Origin: Actinokineospora inagensis DSM 44258
Lineage (GTDB): Bacteria; Actinomycetota; Actinomycetes; Mycobacteriales; Pseudonocardiaceae
Direction of reading: 5' to 3'
Length of the DNA: 64,000 bases
NCBI RefSeq assembly: GCF_000482865.1
Contig: NZ_AXWW01000042.1
Coordinates: forward strand, 1-64,000
A program made the position numbers and the translations under genes. Under the pieces are notes generated by a model that saw nothing but the letters and a program-made list of their open reading frames with translations, did not search any database and had not been told where the DNA came from. Of this stretch, positions 36,601 through 47,900 are shown piece by piece (position 1 is the stretch's first letter; every line of letters starts with the position of its first letter).

Positions 36601-39600
36601 GGACGTTGACGACGGCCATCCGGACCCGGCTGCCGGTGATCCTCGACGGCGGCTACCTGCTGCGCCTGCTCACCTCGACCGATCCGGTGTCGTTCTGGTT
36701 GACGGGCCGGATCAGCGTGCCCACGGACATCCGCCCGGACTCGGGCACGATCCCCTCCGGGGGCCGGGCGGTGCGCCGTGGCGACCGGTCGCTGGTGGAC
36801 GTGCGGCTGGAGATCACCCTGTCCCGGGTGGACCAGGGCCGGGCGTCGCGGATCGCGGTCATGGACACCCGGTTGCGCGTGCCCGAGCTGGGCATACCGA
36901 TGTCCATGGTGTACGAGCCGCCCGGCGCCCCGACCGGGCCGGTGCCCGCGCCCGTGCTGGCGAAGCTCACCGAACAGGTGGACATCAGCGCCGACTCCCA
37001 ACTTCTCCGGCGGTTGGCGGGGTCCGTGGGCGGCGAACACCTGGTGGACCTGTCGGCCTGGCTGCGCACGGGCGAGGTGTTGCGGTTGCCCGAGGGCAGC
37101 GGGCTCAGCCGCCGGTTCGGCGGGACTGTCGTGCGGACGACCAGTGGCCCGGTCACGGTAAGCCTGATCGGCTCATCGACCGGGGTGGTGGCACCACCCG
37201 CGGTGGAGCCATCCGACGATGCCCTGCGCGGCGCGCCGCACGGCAGCCAGACCGCGGTGACCCACGGCGCGGTCGATGCCACGATGACCTACTGGACGTC
37301 CCGAGAGGTGACGGTGGCCGTCGCCGGGCGGCCGGACCTCGTCGGGCGGGTGTACGGGTTGACCGCGCTGCCGGTGCTCGAGGCGGCCCGGGTGGGCCTG
37401 CCGATGTACCCCCACATCTCGCCGGGCAACGTCGACAAGCGCATCGGCGGGGGCGGCCGCTACCGGATCGGGACCGACGCCATCCTCGACGTGCCCGGCC
37501 GTAAGCGGATCGCGGCCTTCGTCGCCGAGGACCTGGACCTGACGGGCCGAGCGGAGGTGGGGAAGGCGTTCGCCGATCGGACTCGCGCCGCGTCCGCCCT
37601 GTACGACGCCCTGCACGGCGGTCTGGAGTTCACTTGGCGGACGGCCGATGAGCGCACCGTCGTGCTGGAGGTGCACGGCGTCATCACCCCGCCCCGGCGG
37701 ACTTTTCTCTCGCCGCAAGCAGATTCGATCGCGCGGGACCATGTCGCGTACTGGGACGGCACCGGCGTTTCCGCGATCAGCGCCGCCACCCGCGTCTCGG
37801 GGTTCCCCGGTGTGCACCACGGGTTCACCGGTGATCTGGAACTGGTGGTGGTGCGCCGCGAGATCGTGGGGTCGCGGGTGGTCCGCCCCACCCTGTTCGA
37901 CGGTTCGACCGAGCGCTTCCGGCTGGTTGAGCCGACCGCGGCGGACGTCGCCGCGGCGCGCGAGAGCGCCGCCTCCCCCAACTGGCGCCACGACCTGCGC
38001 GCGATGACGGTGCCCAGGGCGGTCGTCGTGTCCACGGCGGCCGACAAGCTGGTGTGGGCTGACCGACCACCCGTGGCGACCCCCGGCTTCTCCCCCGGTC
38101 TCTACGTGGGTGAGCCGCCCCCACTGTCCGAACAGGTCAGCGCGCACGAGGTCACCATGGACATGTTCGGGGTGTTCGCCAACGTCGAGCACGTCCGGAT
38201 GTCGCCCGCCATGGTGGAGGCCCCGCGCATCGCGTTGGCCACCCGCGTCGAGGCGACGGCCGGGCGGCCGCGTTGGTTGCGGCGTTCCGGTTCGGACGGC
38301 GAGCTGGTGGTGCCGGGGACGGATCGGTGGCCGTCGTGGCGGCGGCACCCGGACGCGGATGGGCCGCCGTCATCGCCCGTGCCGACCCGACGATCGTCAC
38401 TGCGGGAGCAGTCCGACAAAGAGTCCACAATGGACAACCAGGACGGGCGGGTGCGCTACCGGGCGATGTCGCCGGGATCGGACCTGCCCTCGTGGGGGGA
38501 ACGCGAACTCGTCGAGTCCACACGGTCCGAAGGCACCCCCGGGCGGCTGCTGCGTTACCGGTTGTCGCCGCTGACCAAGCCCGGTTCGGCCTCGAACGAG
38601 CAGGTGCGTGGGCTCGCGTCCCGGTCCGGCGCCCGGGTCCTAGCGCTGCACGGGATCGACAGCAGGCTCGATCTGCCGCAGTTGACGGCGATGGGCCAGG
38701 TCGACGACATGGGCGGGGTGCTCGACGTTCGGGTGCGGTACCTGTCGCCGCGCTTGGTCGACATCCGGGTCGACGGGTTCCTGCGGCACACGTCGGAAGC
38801 CCACACGCGCGTCGACGGCGCCGGGTCGGCGACGGTCGAGCCCACGCCGGGCTCCCACCACGAACTCGACTACCGGGGCCCAACCGCGTTCATCGCGTTG
38901 GACGCCCGCTACACCTTCACCGGCGACATCGCCACGCGGGTGGCCGGGATCAACACGGAGTCCGACTCGGTGCAGGTGACCGTGGACGAGCCGGAGGCCG
39001 TCCTCGTCCAACTGCCCTTGCACACCGCGGTGGAGATGTTCACCGAGACCGGGCTGCCCCAGCCCGCGATGGCCCCGATCCACCTCGACCGCAAGACACC
39101 GACGCGGTCGGGGGAAACCCAGCAGTTGCTGCCGGACCGCTCCGGTTACGTCGCGTACGGGCCGACGGTGGTGTCGAACTCGCAGTTGGACCTGAGCGGC
39201 TGGCACGGGAAGGTGTTCACCCGGCTGACCGAACTGGGGGTCACCGGCGAGTGGGCGGACGATGTCGTGGAACGGGTCGACCGCCTGTTCCACAACCCGG
39301 CCGAGCGGGTGAACCTCACCGAGGCACTCGGCGGGGTGCACGCGCTGTCGGTGCCCGGCTCGGGCACGCACGTGACCGAGGTGGTCGACATCCGGGTCAG
39401 CGCGACGCGCACCACCGCGGCGGATCTCGCCCCGATCGGGCAAGCCGACCTGACTGTGTCGGTCGGCGGGTGGGGTGGTTCGGTCACCGGCTCCCGGGCG
39501 GGTGCGCGGACCCGGTTCACCGACACGTACCCCTCGGTCGACGTCGCCCAGCGCCAGTTGGTCTACAACCTGACGATCACCCGCAGGCACGTGCCGACCT

Positions 39601-41636
39601 CGCCGGTCAGCCCCCTCACCCTGACCGTGGCGGGCAACGCGAACCGCGCCGCGGCGGTCAGGTCTGTGCTGTTACGCGGCACGGTCGGCCTGACGTCCCC
39701 GGACGTGAAGACGTCACCGCCGATGCCCAAGCCGGACCGTTCCCCCACCGTGACCGTGCTCGACCGTAACCCGTTGACCACACGGAGTGCCGATCGACAC
39801 GTGCTCGACCCGGATGCCATGTGGAGCGTCGTGGCCATCGGGTCGGCCACGACCACGGCCATCGCGAACGCCCTCTACGCCCAACTGGGCCGGACGCCGC
39901 TGACCGATCAACACCCGTCCGCGCAGCAGGTGACCGCCGCCGCGCGGCTGACCTCGCGGTACACCGAGCCGGGCACACCGTCCGAACTGGCCGTCCAGAA
40001 GCTGACCACCGGCCCGGCGTTGCGCACGGCCGCCTGGAACCTGTTCACCGGCGGGTCCACGGGGGTCGACCGCGTCCCGGGGACCGGGGAACCCCTGGGG
40101 GTGCGGATACACGCCCAACTGCGCTCGACCACGTTCACCCTGATGGAACCGGTGCCGGGCGCGAGCACCGTCGAGCACAGCCGGGAGGTGCCGGGCAGTC
40201 AGGGGCGCGACCTGCGGCAGAGCGGCCCGTCCTACCTGTTCTCGGTGGACGCGGAATTTTACCTGGACACCCCGGCAACGACCACGACGACGACGCGGGT
40301 CAGCAGCCACCAGGACATCCGGATCCGCGTCTGGGAGCCCGACGCGCTGAACCTGGGTCTGCTCAGCCTCGCCGATATCTGGCGGTACGCGGGGGTGAAG
40401 GTACCCGTGGGCCTGACGTACGCGTTCACGGGCGACGGCGTCATCCTGCACCTGAAGGGCGAGCAGGCACCCAAACCCCCCGAGCAACGCCGACCGGACG
40501 GCCGGACGCTCTACGTTGGACCGAACGTGCCCCGCGCGGCGGTCGTCGAACTGGTGCGCGGCCTGCCACTGCGCACACGGCCAACCACTGCCTACGCCAT
40601 GGGTGCCGCGCACGGCACCTGGGCGGCCATCCCGCTGCCGGCGTACGAACTGGGATCGGGTCCGATCACCCCACCACGCCCGGCGGCACGGCCTGCCGCG
40701 ACGACACCCACCGGCACCACGCCGATCAGCGGTACGGCCGGGACCAACCCGGAGTTGATCAGCGATGTCCCGGGGCCGGAAGAGGCGTTGCCGCGACACG
40801 ACGACCTGGCCGACGCCCCGACCAACAGCGTGGACGCCGTGCTCGCGTACCACTCGGACTACAACACAGCCCGAGCGGACTGGACCCAGCACCCGCTGGA
40901 GTACATGGGATCCGGCGCCCAGGCTTTGAGTGCGCTGATAGACCGGGTCACCCTCGCCGGTCACGGCTCCGCCGCCCTGGTGTTCGGCAGGCTGCCCGAC
41001 GGCTCCCGGCACGGCTGGAACCTGGTCAACCACCACAACCAGATCCTGCTCGTCGACCCCCATCTCGACACGAGCCGCCCGGCAGGCCCCGACGCGATCC
41101 CCGACCTCGGCCTCGTGCACGCGATCGTCCTCAACGCCGACAACCACCGCGTCGGCGGGACAGACCTCCCGGCAGGCATCGCCCACGAGTTCGACGTCCT
41201 CGCCGACGACGATTCGCCGAACTGGCTCGCGCACCTCGAACGCGTCGACCTCGAACTGCACGACGCGCGGGGCGCCAACCTCGACCTCGGCGCCTCCTCG
41301 CGTTCCCCGGTCGCCCGCCGCATCGCCGCGCTCGGTCAACACCGCCAGCGGGTCATCGCCCACCACGTCCGGGCCGCCGCCGAACGTGGCACCGTCATCG
41401 AGCTTCCCGACCACGAGGGGCTGCTGGTGCCGTATCGCGGGGGCTGGGTCCTGCTCTCGCACACCCCGGCCGACGCGGGCCGAGTCGCCCAACTCGCCGC
41501 CACCGTCCTCAACGGCAGCATCACCGCGATGGTCGTCGACCCCAACCTCAACGACCTCCGGCACCTCAAGTTCCCCCCGCGCGGCCGTCCACTGCCGACC
41601 ACCCCACCCGATCAGGGCGGACTGGAGTCCGATTAG
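33675..41636 (+). CDS. Giant CpnT/WXG100-like protein with internal Tox-PL deamidase domain
   Basis: About 2653 residues. Residues 1-300: helical N-terminal domain like that of CpnT-type (WXG100_2) proteins exported by type VII secretion (FLVITGEEWPDADEGRLHGL; FAKFAKTIPAWAHTVPELVS; HEVFTETLYNFLTTGEFSMN). Residues 300-520: Thr/Ala linker. Residues 535-680: papain-like Tox-PL (glutamine deamidase) domain with Cys551 (GTLNCVYTSTAVLD), His626 (ISHAWNLLNQDG) and Asp641 (VYHVDGQSG). Residues 690-960: coiled-coil-like helices. Residues 960-2300: repeated beta-rich modules (GGGGRYRIGTDAILDV; GPTAFIALDARYTFTGD; YLFSVDAEFYLD). Residues 2360-2653: a Tox-PL-like end domain with Ser2385, His2446, Asp2461. 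GTG 33675 is chosen by analogy with the MAMMVPDDVRR start of the paralogue. No immunity gene adjoins. Role as toxin or pathogenicity-type effector is inferred. Confidence 0.75.
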   Translation: MAMMVPDDVRRLFLVITGEEWPDADEGRLHGLAEAWETAGRRLSGELGPELRRAVGAIRSTFSGEAELAFAGRVAPFVEGADNYVDAAAGQFHGLAQYLHDLAVDVEYVKLVSVLSLVALAVEIGWAAAAAAETGGASMVWLAQRVALVRYLLKSALGRLALRLAQAELVGMAFQAVIDVIAQGVQFAMGTRHTWNTGYTTTALAVGALGGVLMLPLSAVGEVLARAAAQGVESVVAKFAKFAKTIPAWAHTVPELVSEIGVEAFHEVFTETLYNFLTTGEFSMNVFSATSGGFSGAGGAAGRAVRHRGTGHLAVVPQIHSGHHEISTMDHKVPVPRLQDTTIVAAPPVDPHLVTGSMQASTITPVAARAKAPAPTTAANQASSMAADASNRAARVELGTQWTDQPSSPVRALTTVPGATEFVVPEAGNGGGRMEAVAIGAVQDGPRGQVGAAEFSGDTRPGTVAPAVGMDSVPSTTANTASPVHARAARTTQPESTRVDATEQRTAAKTFSPVVRPATADPVLAALTGQRFVDFRTWLPQINTVQGTLNCVYTSTAVLDTWWGSPTTAEPQQGKIDELRDRAGFDVEVVGYGSPAIDRVARRLLAEGPGSSAMVVRSLAGADISHAWNLLNQDGVVYHVDGQSGKWWDSAKGPRDPKLVGKIQTIAVGPTGHHISFASEVGAPGEALAAVDGYLEVAASLSSAARQLGWSRPGIIEAAEAFVAMDATEQLTGFYEDLGGQALPDVLAGIASREQALVDYDTRIDSLKARLAKIARASETADAATRDRMSVAAVNGNESLTLLTHDRDTAWAELADLRRKADSAASTADAARRTLAVKAASDAAHAAHADSGPSKAWVRRDEKDVTKARADLAALPPATDRATWDTHVERHVKTSLEAAHDAIVEYRRARKAYTQVRGAATDAVALSHNDVERSVVLLRGLPVGDRVEVVRVDVAPLARAVMGLATSLERTSALARTLTTAIRTRLPVILDGGYLLRLLTSTDPVSFWLTGRISVPTDIRPDSGTIPSGGRAVRRGDRSLVDVRLEITLSRVDQGRASRIAVMDTRLRVPELGIPMSMVYEPPGAPTGPVPAPVLAKLTEQVDISADSQLLRRLAGSVGGEHLVDLSAWLRTGEVLRLPEGSGLSRRFGGTVVRTTSGPVTVSLIGSSTGVVAPPAVEPSDDALRGAPHGSQTAVTHGAVDATMTYWTSREVTVAVAGRPDLVGRVYGLTALPVLEAARVGLPMYPHISPGNVDKRIGGGGRYRIGTDAILDVPGRKRIAAFVAEDLDLTGRAEVGKAFADRTRAASALYDALHGGLEFTWRTADERTVVLEVHGVITPPRRTFLSPQADSIARDHVAYWDGTGVSAISAATRVSGFPGVHHGFTGDLELVVVRREIVGSRVVRPTLFDGSTERFRLVEPTAADVAAARESAASPNWRHDLRAMTVPRAVVVSTAADKLVWADRPPVATPGFSPGLYVGEPPPLSEQVSAHEVTMDMFGVFANVEHVRMSPAMVEAPRIALATRVEATAGRPRWLRRSGSDGELVVPGTDRWPSWRRHPDADGPPSSPVPTRRSSLREQSDKESTMDNQDGRVRYRAMSPGSDLPSWGERELVESTRSEGTPGRLLRYRLSPLTKPGSASNEQVRGLASRSGARVLALHGIDSRLDLPQLTAMGQVDDMGGVLDVRVRYLSPRLVDIRVDGFLRHTSEAHTRVDGAGSATVEPTPGSHHELDYRGPTAFIALDARYTFTGDIATRVAGINTESDSVQVTVDEPEAVLVQLPLHTAVEMFTETGLPQPAMAPIHLDRKTPTRSGETQQLLPDRSGYVAYGPTVVSNSQLDLSGWHGKVFTRLTELGVTGEWADDVVERVDRLFHNPAERVNLTEALGGVHALSVPGSGTHVTEVVDIRVSATRTTAADLAPIGQADLTVSVGGWGGSVTGSRAGARTRFTDTYPSVDVAQRQLVYNLTITRRHVPTSPVSPLTLTVAGNANRAAAVRSVLLRGTVGLTSPDVKTSPPMPKPDRSPTVTVLDRNPLTTRSADRHVLDPDAMWSVVAIGSATTTAIANALYAQLGRTPLTDQHPSAQQVTAAARLTSRYTEPGTPSELAVQKLTTGPALRTAAWNLFTGGSTGVDRVPGTGEPLGVRIHAQLRSTTFTLMEPVPGASTVEHSREVPGSQGRDLRQSGPSYLFSVDAEFYLDTPATTTTTTRVSSHQDIRIRVWEPDALNLGLLSLADIWRYAGVKVPVGLTYAFTGDGVILHLKGEQAPKPPEQRRPDGRTLYVGPNVPRAAVVELVRGLPLRTRPTTAYAMGAAHGTWAAIPLPAYELGSGPITPPRPAARPAATTPTGTTPISGTAGTNPELISDVPGPEEALPRHDDLADAPTNSVDAVLAYHSDYNTARADWTQHPLEYMGSGAQALSALIDRVTLAGHGSAALVFGRLPDGSRHGWNLVNHHNQILLVDPHLDTSRPAGPDAIPDLGLVHAIVLNADNHRVGGTDLPAGIAHEFDVLADDDSPNWLAHLERVDLELHDARGANLDLGASSRSPVARRIAALGQHRQRVIAHHVRAAAERGTVIELPDHEGLLVPYRGGWVLLSHTPADAGRVAQLAATVLNGSITAMVVDPNLNDLRHLKFPPRGRPLPTTPPDQGGLESD

Positions 41637-41705
41637 GACCGCGCCGAGCGCGAACTCGGGACGGTATGGTCGATCTGACCGAGTTGTCCATTTTGGCCGA
41701 TAGGC

Positions 41706-41717
41706 TGGTCTAGACCA
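41706..41717. promoter_or_regulatory. GntR-type palindrome between the giant genes
   Basis: TGGTCTAGACCA is a perfect 12-base palindrome containing GTxTAxAC, the consensus core of FadR/HutC-type GntR operators. It lies 70 bases after the first giant gene and 200 before the second. No GntR gene is in the window, so function is only suggested. Confidence 0.35.
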
Positions 41718-41862
41718 AACGGCGCAACGGTCGGGTTGCCATAAGAAGTTCAGCCTCTGTTCATCTACAGTCCTGTTTCGGGACCCGGGGAAGAGGCTTT
41801 ACGTTCGCGGCCATGACTCCTGGTCCGGCTACCGCGCGCGGTGGGCCGGGCGGGCCCGAACC

Positions 41863-41883
41863 AGGCGGACCAGGGTCTCGGAT
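41863..41883 (+). promoter_or_regulatory. 21-base block shared upstream of both giant genes, copy 2
   Basis: AGGCGGACC-A-GGGTCTCGGAT, ending 33 bases before the ATG of the second giant gene. It differs from copy 1 at one base, while the sequence around it is not similar. Confidence 0.45.
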
Positions 41884-41916
41884 CGATCCGAGGCGGACCG
41901 AGAAAGAACCACCACG

Positions 41917-44900
41917 ATGGCCATGATGGTTCCCGACGACGTGCGCAGGATGTTCCTCGTGATCACCGGCGAGGAGTGGCCGGACGCGAACGAGGATCGG
42001 CTGCACGCGTTGGCCGAGGCGTGGGAGACCGCCGCGAACCGGCTCTCCGGCGAGTTGGCGCCGGAACTGCTCAAGGCCGTCGTCGCCATCAGGTCGACCT
42101 TCAACGGCGCGACCGAACAGGCCTTCGCCGCCAAGATGTCACCGTTCGTCGAAGGATCGGACAACTACATCGCCGCCGCCGCGGAACAGTTCCACGGCCT
42201 CGCGAAATACCTGCACGACCTGGCCGTGGACGTCGAGTACATCAAGCTCGTCTCGGTGCTCAGCCTGATCGCGCTGATCGTGGAGATCGCCTGGGCGGTC
42301 TCGGTCGCGGCCGAGACCGGCGGGGCGAGCATCGCCTGGATCGCCGAACGGGTCGCGTTCGTGCGGATGCTGCTGCGGACGGCACTGGGCAGGCTGGCGC
42401 TGCGCTTCGCCCAGGCCGAGATGATCGGCATGGCGTTCCAGGTCGTCATCGACGCGGTGGCGCAGGGCATGCAGTTCGCCATGGGCACCCGCTACCAGTG
42501 GAACACCGGCTACACCACCAACGCCCTCGGCGTCGGCGCGCTCGGCGGTGTGCTGATGATCCCACTGGCAGGCGTCGGCGAGATGCTGAGCCACCTGGCC
42601 GCCCAGGGCGTCGAATCCGTGCTGTCCAAGTTCGCCAAGTTCGCCAAATCCATGCCCGGCTGGGCACACACCGTCCCCGAACTCGTCTCCGAGATCGGGG
42701 TGGAAGCCTTCCACGAGGTCTTCACCGAGACGCTCTACAACTTCCTCACCACCGGTGAGTTCAGCATGAACGTCTTCTCGGCGACCTCCGGTGGCATCTC
42801 GGGCATGGGCGGCGCCGCGGGCCGCTCCATCCGGCACGCGGGCACCGGGCACGCACCGGCACTGCACCCCGCGGGCGGCCCAACTGTCCACAGCGGACCC
42901 CATGGCACCCCGGCGCATCTCGTCGACGAGCACGTCCAACTGCCGGTGAGTCTGCCGGTGAACACGGTGGCGCACACGCCGACCCCGCTCACCGGGATCA
43001 CGACCACCCCGATCACCGCCGAGCAACCCGCAGGCCGGACAACCGCAACGCCCACCACCCCGACGACCGTCACGGCCGCCGCCGGTGCCCGACCGAACAC
43101 CCACGCGACGACAACCACTCCGAACGCCGCAACACCAGGCACAACCACCACCAACGGCCACCCGAACGCCGCGGCCACCACTACCGCACCGGGCACCAGG
43201 TCAACCTCCGTCAGCACGCCGCCCCCGACCACCACAACGACAGCCACACCCGGCACCCACCAGCCGACCGCCACGACCACAACCACCGGATCACCAGCAG
43301 GCAACACCCCACACCCCACCACCACAACAACAACGACAACCACTGGGACAACAGCCGACACCACATCGCACTCACTCGTCACAGCGACGGCGACAACCGC
43401 CTACCAAACGACCCCCCAGGCCACCACCACCACCCCGAACACGGGGTCCACGCCCGGCAGCGCCCAGAGCCCGACCGGCACCACCAAGGCCGCCGCACCA
43501 ACAACTGTCAGTGGCCAACCGGACACCCGACCGACCGCCACCTCATCGACGGCCACCAATGGACAACGCGCGGTCGACTCCCCGACCACCACGGTCGCGG
43601 GCGTCGAATCCACCACCGCGACAACGGAAACCTCCGGTGGGTTGATCGACACCCGGGCGATCACCAGCGCGCCTGGCACCGAGTGGCGGGCCGAGAACTC
43701 GCCCAAGACGGGCAGTCCCAGCGCCGCACCCGTGGCGGCGACGGCCGGTGGTCAGTCCAGCGCCCCGGTGACCACAACCCCGACGAGCCCGGCGAAGACA
43801 CCCACGGTCGACGCACCCAAGACGGTCGCGCCCGGTACCAGCGTCACCACCGAACCCACGGCTGCCCCTGCGACGGCCACGGCCGGTGGTCTGCCGACGA
43901 CGCGCACCGCCCCGGTCGACGCCGGTGTGCCGAGTTCGGTCGCGCCAAGCGTGCCCGCGGCGGCCGCGCACGTCACCGAGACCGTGCGGCAACTGCGGGA
44001 CCAGGTCGCCGGGCGGGTCAGTGACGTTCGGCGGGCGGTGACGACGGTGCGGACGGAAGTCGCGGCGGCGGAGCACGCGGCGGAGGTGGCCGGGGCGGGC
44101 GCCGAGGCGGCGTTGCGCAGGCTGGACCAGGGGTTGACGGCGGCGGGGATGAACAGGTCAGGCGCGCTGCGGTCGCCCACGGAGGCCATGGCGGACTTCG
44201 ACGCGTTGCAGGCGCACCTCGACAGGTACGACGAGTTCATCGCCGGGCTGACCGAGGACGGCGCCCACGACGTGGCGGGCATGGTCACCGAATGGCGGGA
44301 GGAACTGGCCGCGACGGTGGACGGGTTGCGGCGCACCATGGACACCGCCGTCGCCGCCGCCGGGGCCGCGACCACCGCCGCCACCCACGCGGCGAACGCG
44401 GCGCTGGCGCTGGCCGAGATCCACTCGACCACCGAGCTCGTCCAAGGCGCGCACGACCAGGTGAGCTCCGCGCTCCGCGACATCGCCGCGCTGCCGTCGG
44501 ACGCCGCCGAGGACACCGTCGCCGCACACGTGGCCGCCGGTCGAAGCGGGCTCGACCTGGCGACCACGTCCGCCGAGTCGGTGGCGATCGCGGTGGCGTC
44601 CGCGCGTGATCACGCCGCGGCGGCCCAGGCGGCCGCCGCCCAGGGCACCATCGAGCGGGGTACGACCCTGCTGCGCGGCCTGCCCTTCACCAGTCGGATC
44701 GGTGTGGAGGCGGTCGGGCGGGAACCACTGGCCGGTATCGCCACCGAGCTGTTCGACACCGATCTCGGAGCGGCCGACGACTTCACCCGGGTCGCGGCGG
44801 ACGCCCTGCGCGACAACATGGCCGCGATCGTCAACCAGGGCCACGAGGTCACCGTGGGCGACGGGTCGGCGCGGGTGTGGCTTCAGGGCAGGGTTGTGGC

Positions 44901-47900
44901 GCCGGACGACACGCGCGTGGAGGCGTGGGACGCCCCTCGGCGGTATGCGCGGCCGGACGTCATCAAGGTCGAGGGCGCCGACCGCCAGGACGCGCGCACG
45001 GCCACCTCGGCCGCCAACCGCGCCCTCCGCGTCCCGTTGAACGTCACCGATTTCACGCCGTTCCTGCGGGGAGGCTTCACGCCTGCCGTCGTGTCCCGCC
45101 GGGTGGACAGCGTCGTGGTGGCGGACAGCACCACCCGGCCCGACGCACGCACCGGCGACCGGTCCATCGTGCGGGCCGACGTCGTGATCACCGCGACCCG
45201 GCTGGGCACGGACGACCACGGCACCCACTCGGCGCAGACCTCCGTACCGGTGGAGCTGCGCGTCCCGCTGGTCACTCCGGCCCCGACGGACCACGTCCCC
45301 ACCGGTACCACCACCGAATCCGCCGCCACTCCCCCGGCGACCAGGCGCAGAGTCCGGTTCCAGCTCCCCGATAGCGACAACCGGGCGGTGCTCGCCGGTC
45401 AGGCGGAGACCAGGGTCGAGCACGAGCTGACCCGGGCCGTGGTGGGCCAGGTCGGGCAGGCGCACCGGACCGAGGTGGCGTCGTTCCTCGGGTCGGCGGA
45501 CCTGTTGCGGTTGCCGGACAACGACAACGCGAGCACGCGGATCGGTGATCTGCCGGTGCGGGTCACCGCCGGGCCGCTCGCGGTGTCGCTGGTCGGGGTG
45601 TCGGGTGGGCTGCTGGAGCAGCGCGCCGGGACGACCGCGACCCGGGTGGAGCTGTCCGGCAGCGACTTCGCCCCCGGTGTCGGGTTCGGCGGGGGTTACG
45701 ACAACGGCACCACGCGGTGGTTCGTGGGTGCCACCGCCGATTTCTCCACCCAGCGCTCCGGCGGCATGGTCGTGGGCAACGAGGCCGCCGTCGAGCGCTT
45801 CTCGGTGCGGACCACGCTGGAGTACCGGATGCACCGGCCGATCACCGTGACTGTCGCGAGTGGACAGAGCATCAGCGGCGCGGCGTCCGGGTTGGTGTCG
45901 CTGTCGGTGACGCGCGCGGCGGAACTCGGGCTGCCCGTCCCCGAGCACCTGGCGGCGAGCACGGTGACCGAGCGGATCGGCGGGGGCGGTGGCTACCGGA
46001 TCGGCACCGACGACATCCTCGCCATCCCGGGCGAACAGCGCATCGTGGACTTCATCAGCGAGGGCCTCGACCCGGTGGGCCAGGCGGCGGTGCGGCAGAT
46101 GTTCGACGACCACCCCAAGGCGGTGGCGGCGATCTTCGACTCGCTGCACGGCGGTCACCCGGTGACCTGGCGGACCGGCAACCGCCTGCACGTGCTGGAC
46201 ATCCAGAGCACGATCGTCCCGCCGCGCGAGACCCACCCCTCGGGGCAGTCCAACTCGACCGCGCTGGACCAGGTGACCCGGCAGCAGCAGGTCATCGCCC
46301 ACGCGGGCCGGGACATCCGGATCGGTGTCGGCGCCGAGGTGCGCCACCTGCTCGACGACGCACCGGCCACGGGCGGTGGCCCGACGGCCCTGCTGCCGCG
46401 GCTCAGCCTCGCGGGCTCGTGGACCCGCTCGATCACCACCACCTTGGGGTCCAACGGCCGCGACAGCCGCAACAGCACGTACGGCGGCGAGCACCGCGGG
46501 TTCACCGGAGATCTCAACCTGGTGGTGACGCACCGGGAGATCGCCCTGCCCACCCGGTTGCAGGATTCCCTCTTCTTCGGCCGGATGATCGGTGGGCCGC
46601 GCGCGGCCGATCGGCTCATCGAGCCGACCGCGGCGGAGGTCGGCCAGCCGGGGCAGGACCACCGGCAGTCGCCGCCGAACAGCAACCTGGTCCGGCGGAC
46701 CACGGTGACCGAGGCCGTCGCGGTGACCACGGCGGGCGACAAGTTGGCGTGGGCCGACCAGGCACTGATGTCGACCCCGGGGTTCGAACCCGGCATCTAC
46801 GTGGGCGCCCCGCCCCCGCTGCCGGAGCACATCCAGGCCCGCGCCGTGCGACCGGCGATGTTCGGCGCGGTCGCGGCCATCGTGCACGCGCGCACCACCC
46901 CCCGGCTTGTGGAGGCCGGGCAGATCGCGGTCGCCAAGAGCATCAAGGTCCTGGCAGACCCGGGCGGGGGCGGACGACGGCCCGACCCGGCTGTCCGGGT
47001 GTCTCCGCCGGGAGCGGGCCTGTGGCCATCATGGGGTCAGCGCGAGCTCACCGAGTCGGTCCGGTTCAACGGCGAGTCCGCGCGGGTCCTGCAGTACCGG
47101 CTGTCCCCGCTGAGCAAACCCGGCTCGGACTCGGCCGCGGTGATGCGCCAGTTCGTGTCCCAGGTCGGCGCCCGCGGGTTCGCCGTACTCGGACTCGACG
47201 GCCAGGTCAGCGGCCCGCACCCGCTGCTGGCGCCCGGCACCTTCACCACCCTGGGCGGGGCGATCAGCGGGCGGGTGGAGTTCTTGTCGCCCCGGGTGGT
47301 CGACACGCGCACGGTCAACACCCTGCACCGCCGCGCCGACGGCGACCACCCGGTCAGCTCCGCCACCACGCACCAGCACAGCGGGGACGCGGCGTTGACC
47401 TTCTTCTCGGCGCCCAGGCGCAGGTCCGACTTCGGTGGGCAGGTCCAACTGCAGGTGGCCGGGAACCTGCGCCGCGGCCAGACCGCGGTCAACGAGTTCA
47501 GCACCGGCTCCCGGCAGATCTTCAACTACTCGGGCCCGACGGTGCTGCTGGCGCTGGACGCCCGGTTCACCTTCACCGGCGACCTCGCCGTCGAGACGCT
47601 GCTGCGCACCAACCGGGCCGAGACGATCCAGGTGACCGTCGACGAGCCGGAGGCGTTCCTGGTCGAGGTGCCCGCGCGCACCGCCGAGGCCATCCTGACC
47701 GAGCTCGGGCAGCCGATACCCGCCGAACTCACCAACCTCTTGGCCGCCGCGACGCCCGCGCCCACCGCGGTGCCGGGCTCGCAGCAACTGCTGCCGGACG
47801 GCGCGGGCTACCTCGCCTACGGACCCGCGGCGGTGATCAAGTCCGAGCTGGTCGGCACCGACGCCCCGCTGGCCGGGGTGCGGGCCCGGCTGACCGAGCT

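Noticed and set aside
43150-43480. ACC/ACA-rich tract resembling a tandem repeat or CRISPR array
   Set aside because: It is in frame and encodes a Thr/Pro linker of the second giant protein; units are irregular and there are no spacers.
44158-46887. A 909-residue minus-strand open frame inside the second giant gene, with others nearby
   Set aside because: Arg/Gly/His-rich antisense shadow of a high-GC gene; no motif or ribosome binding site, and the plus strand is homologous to the first giant protein.
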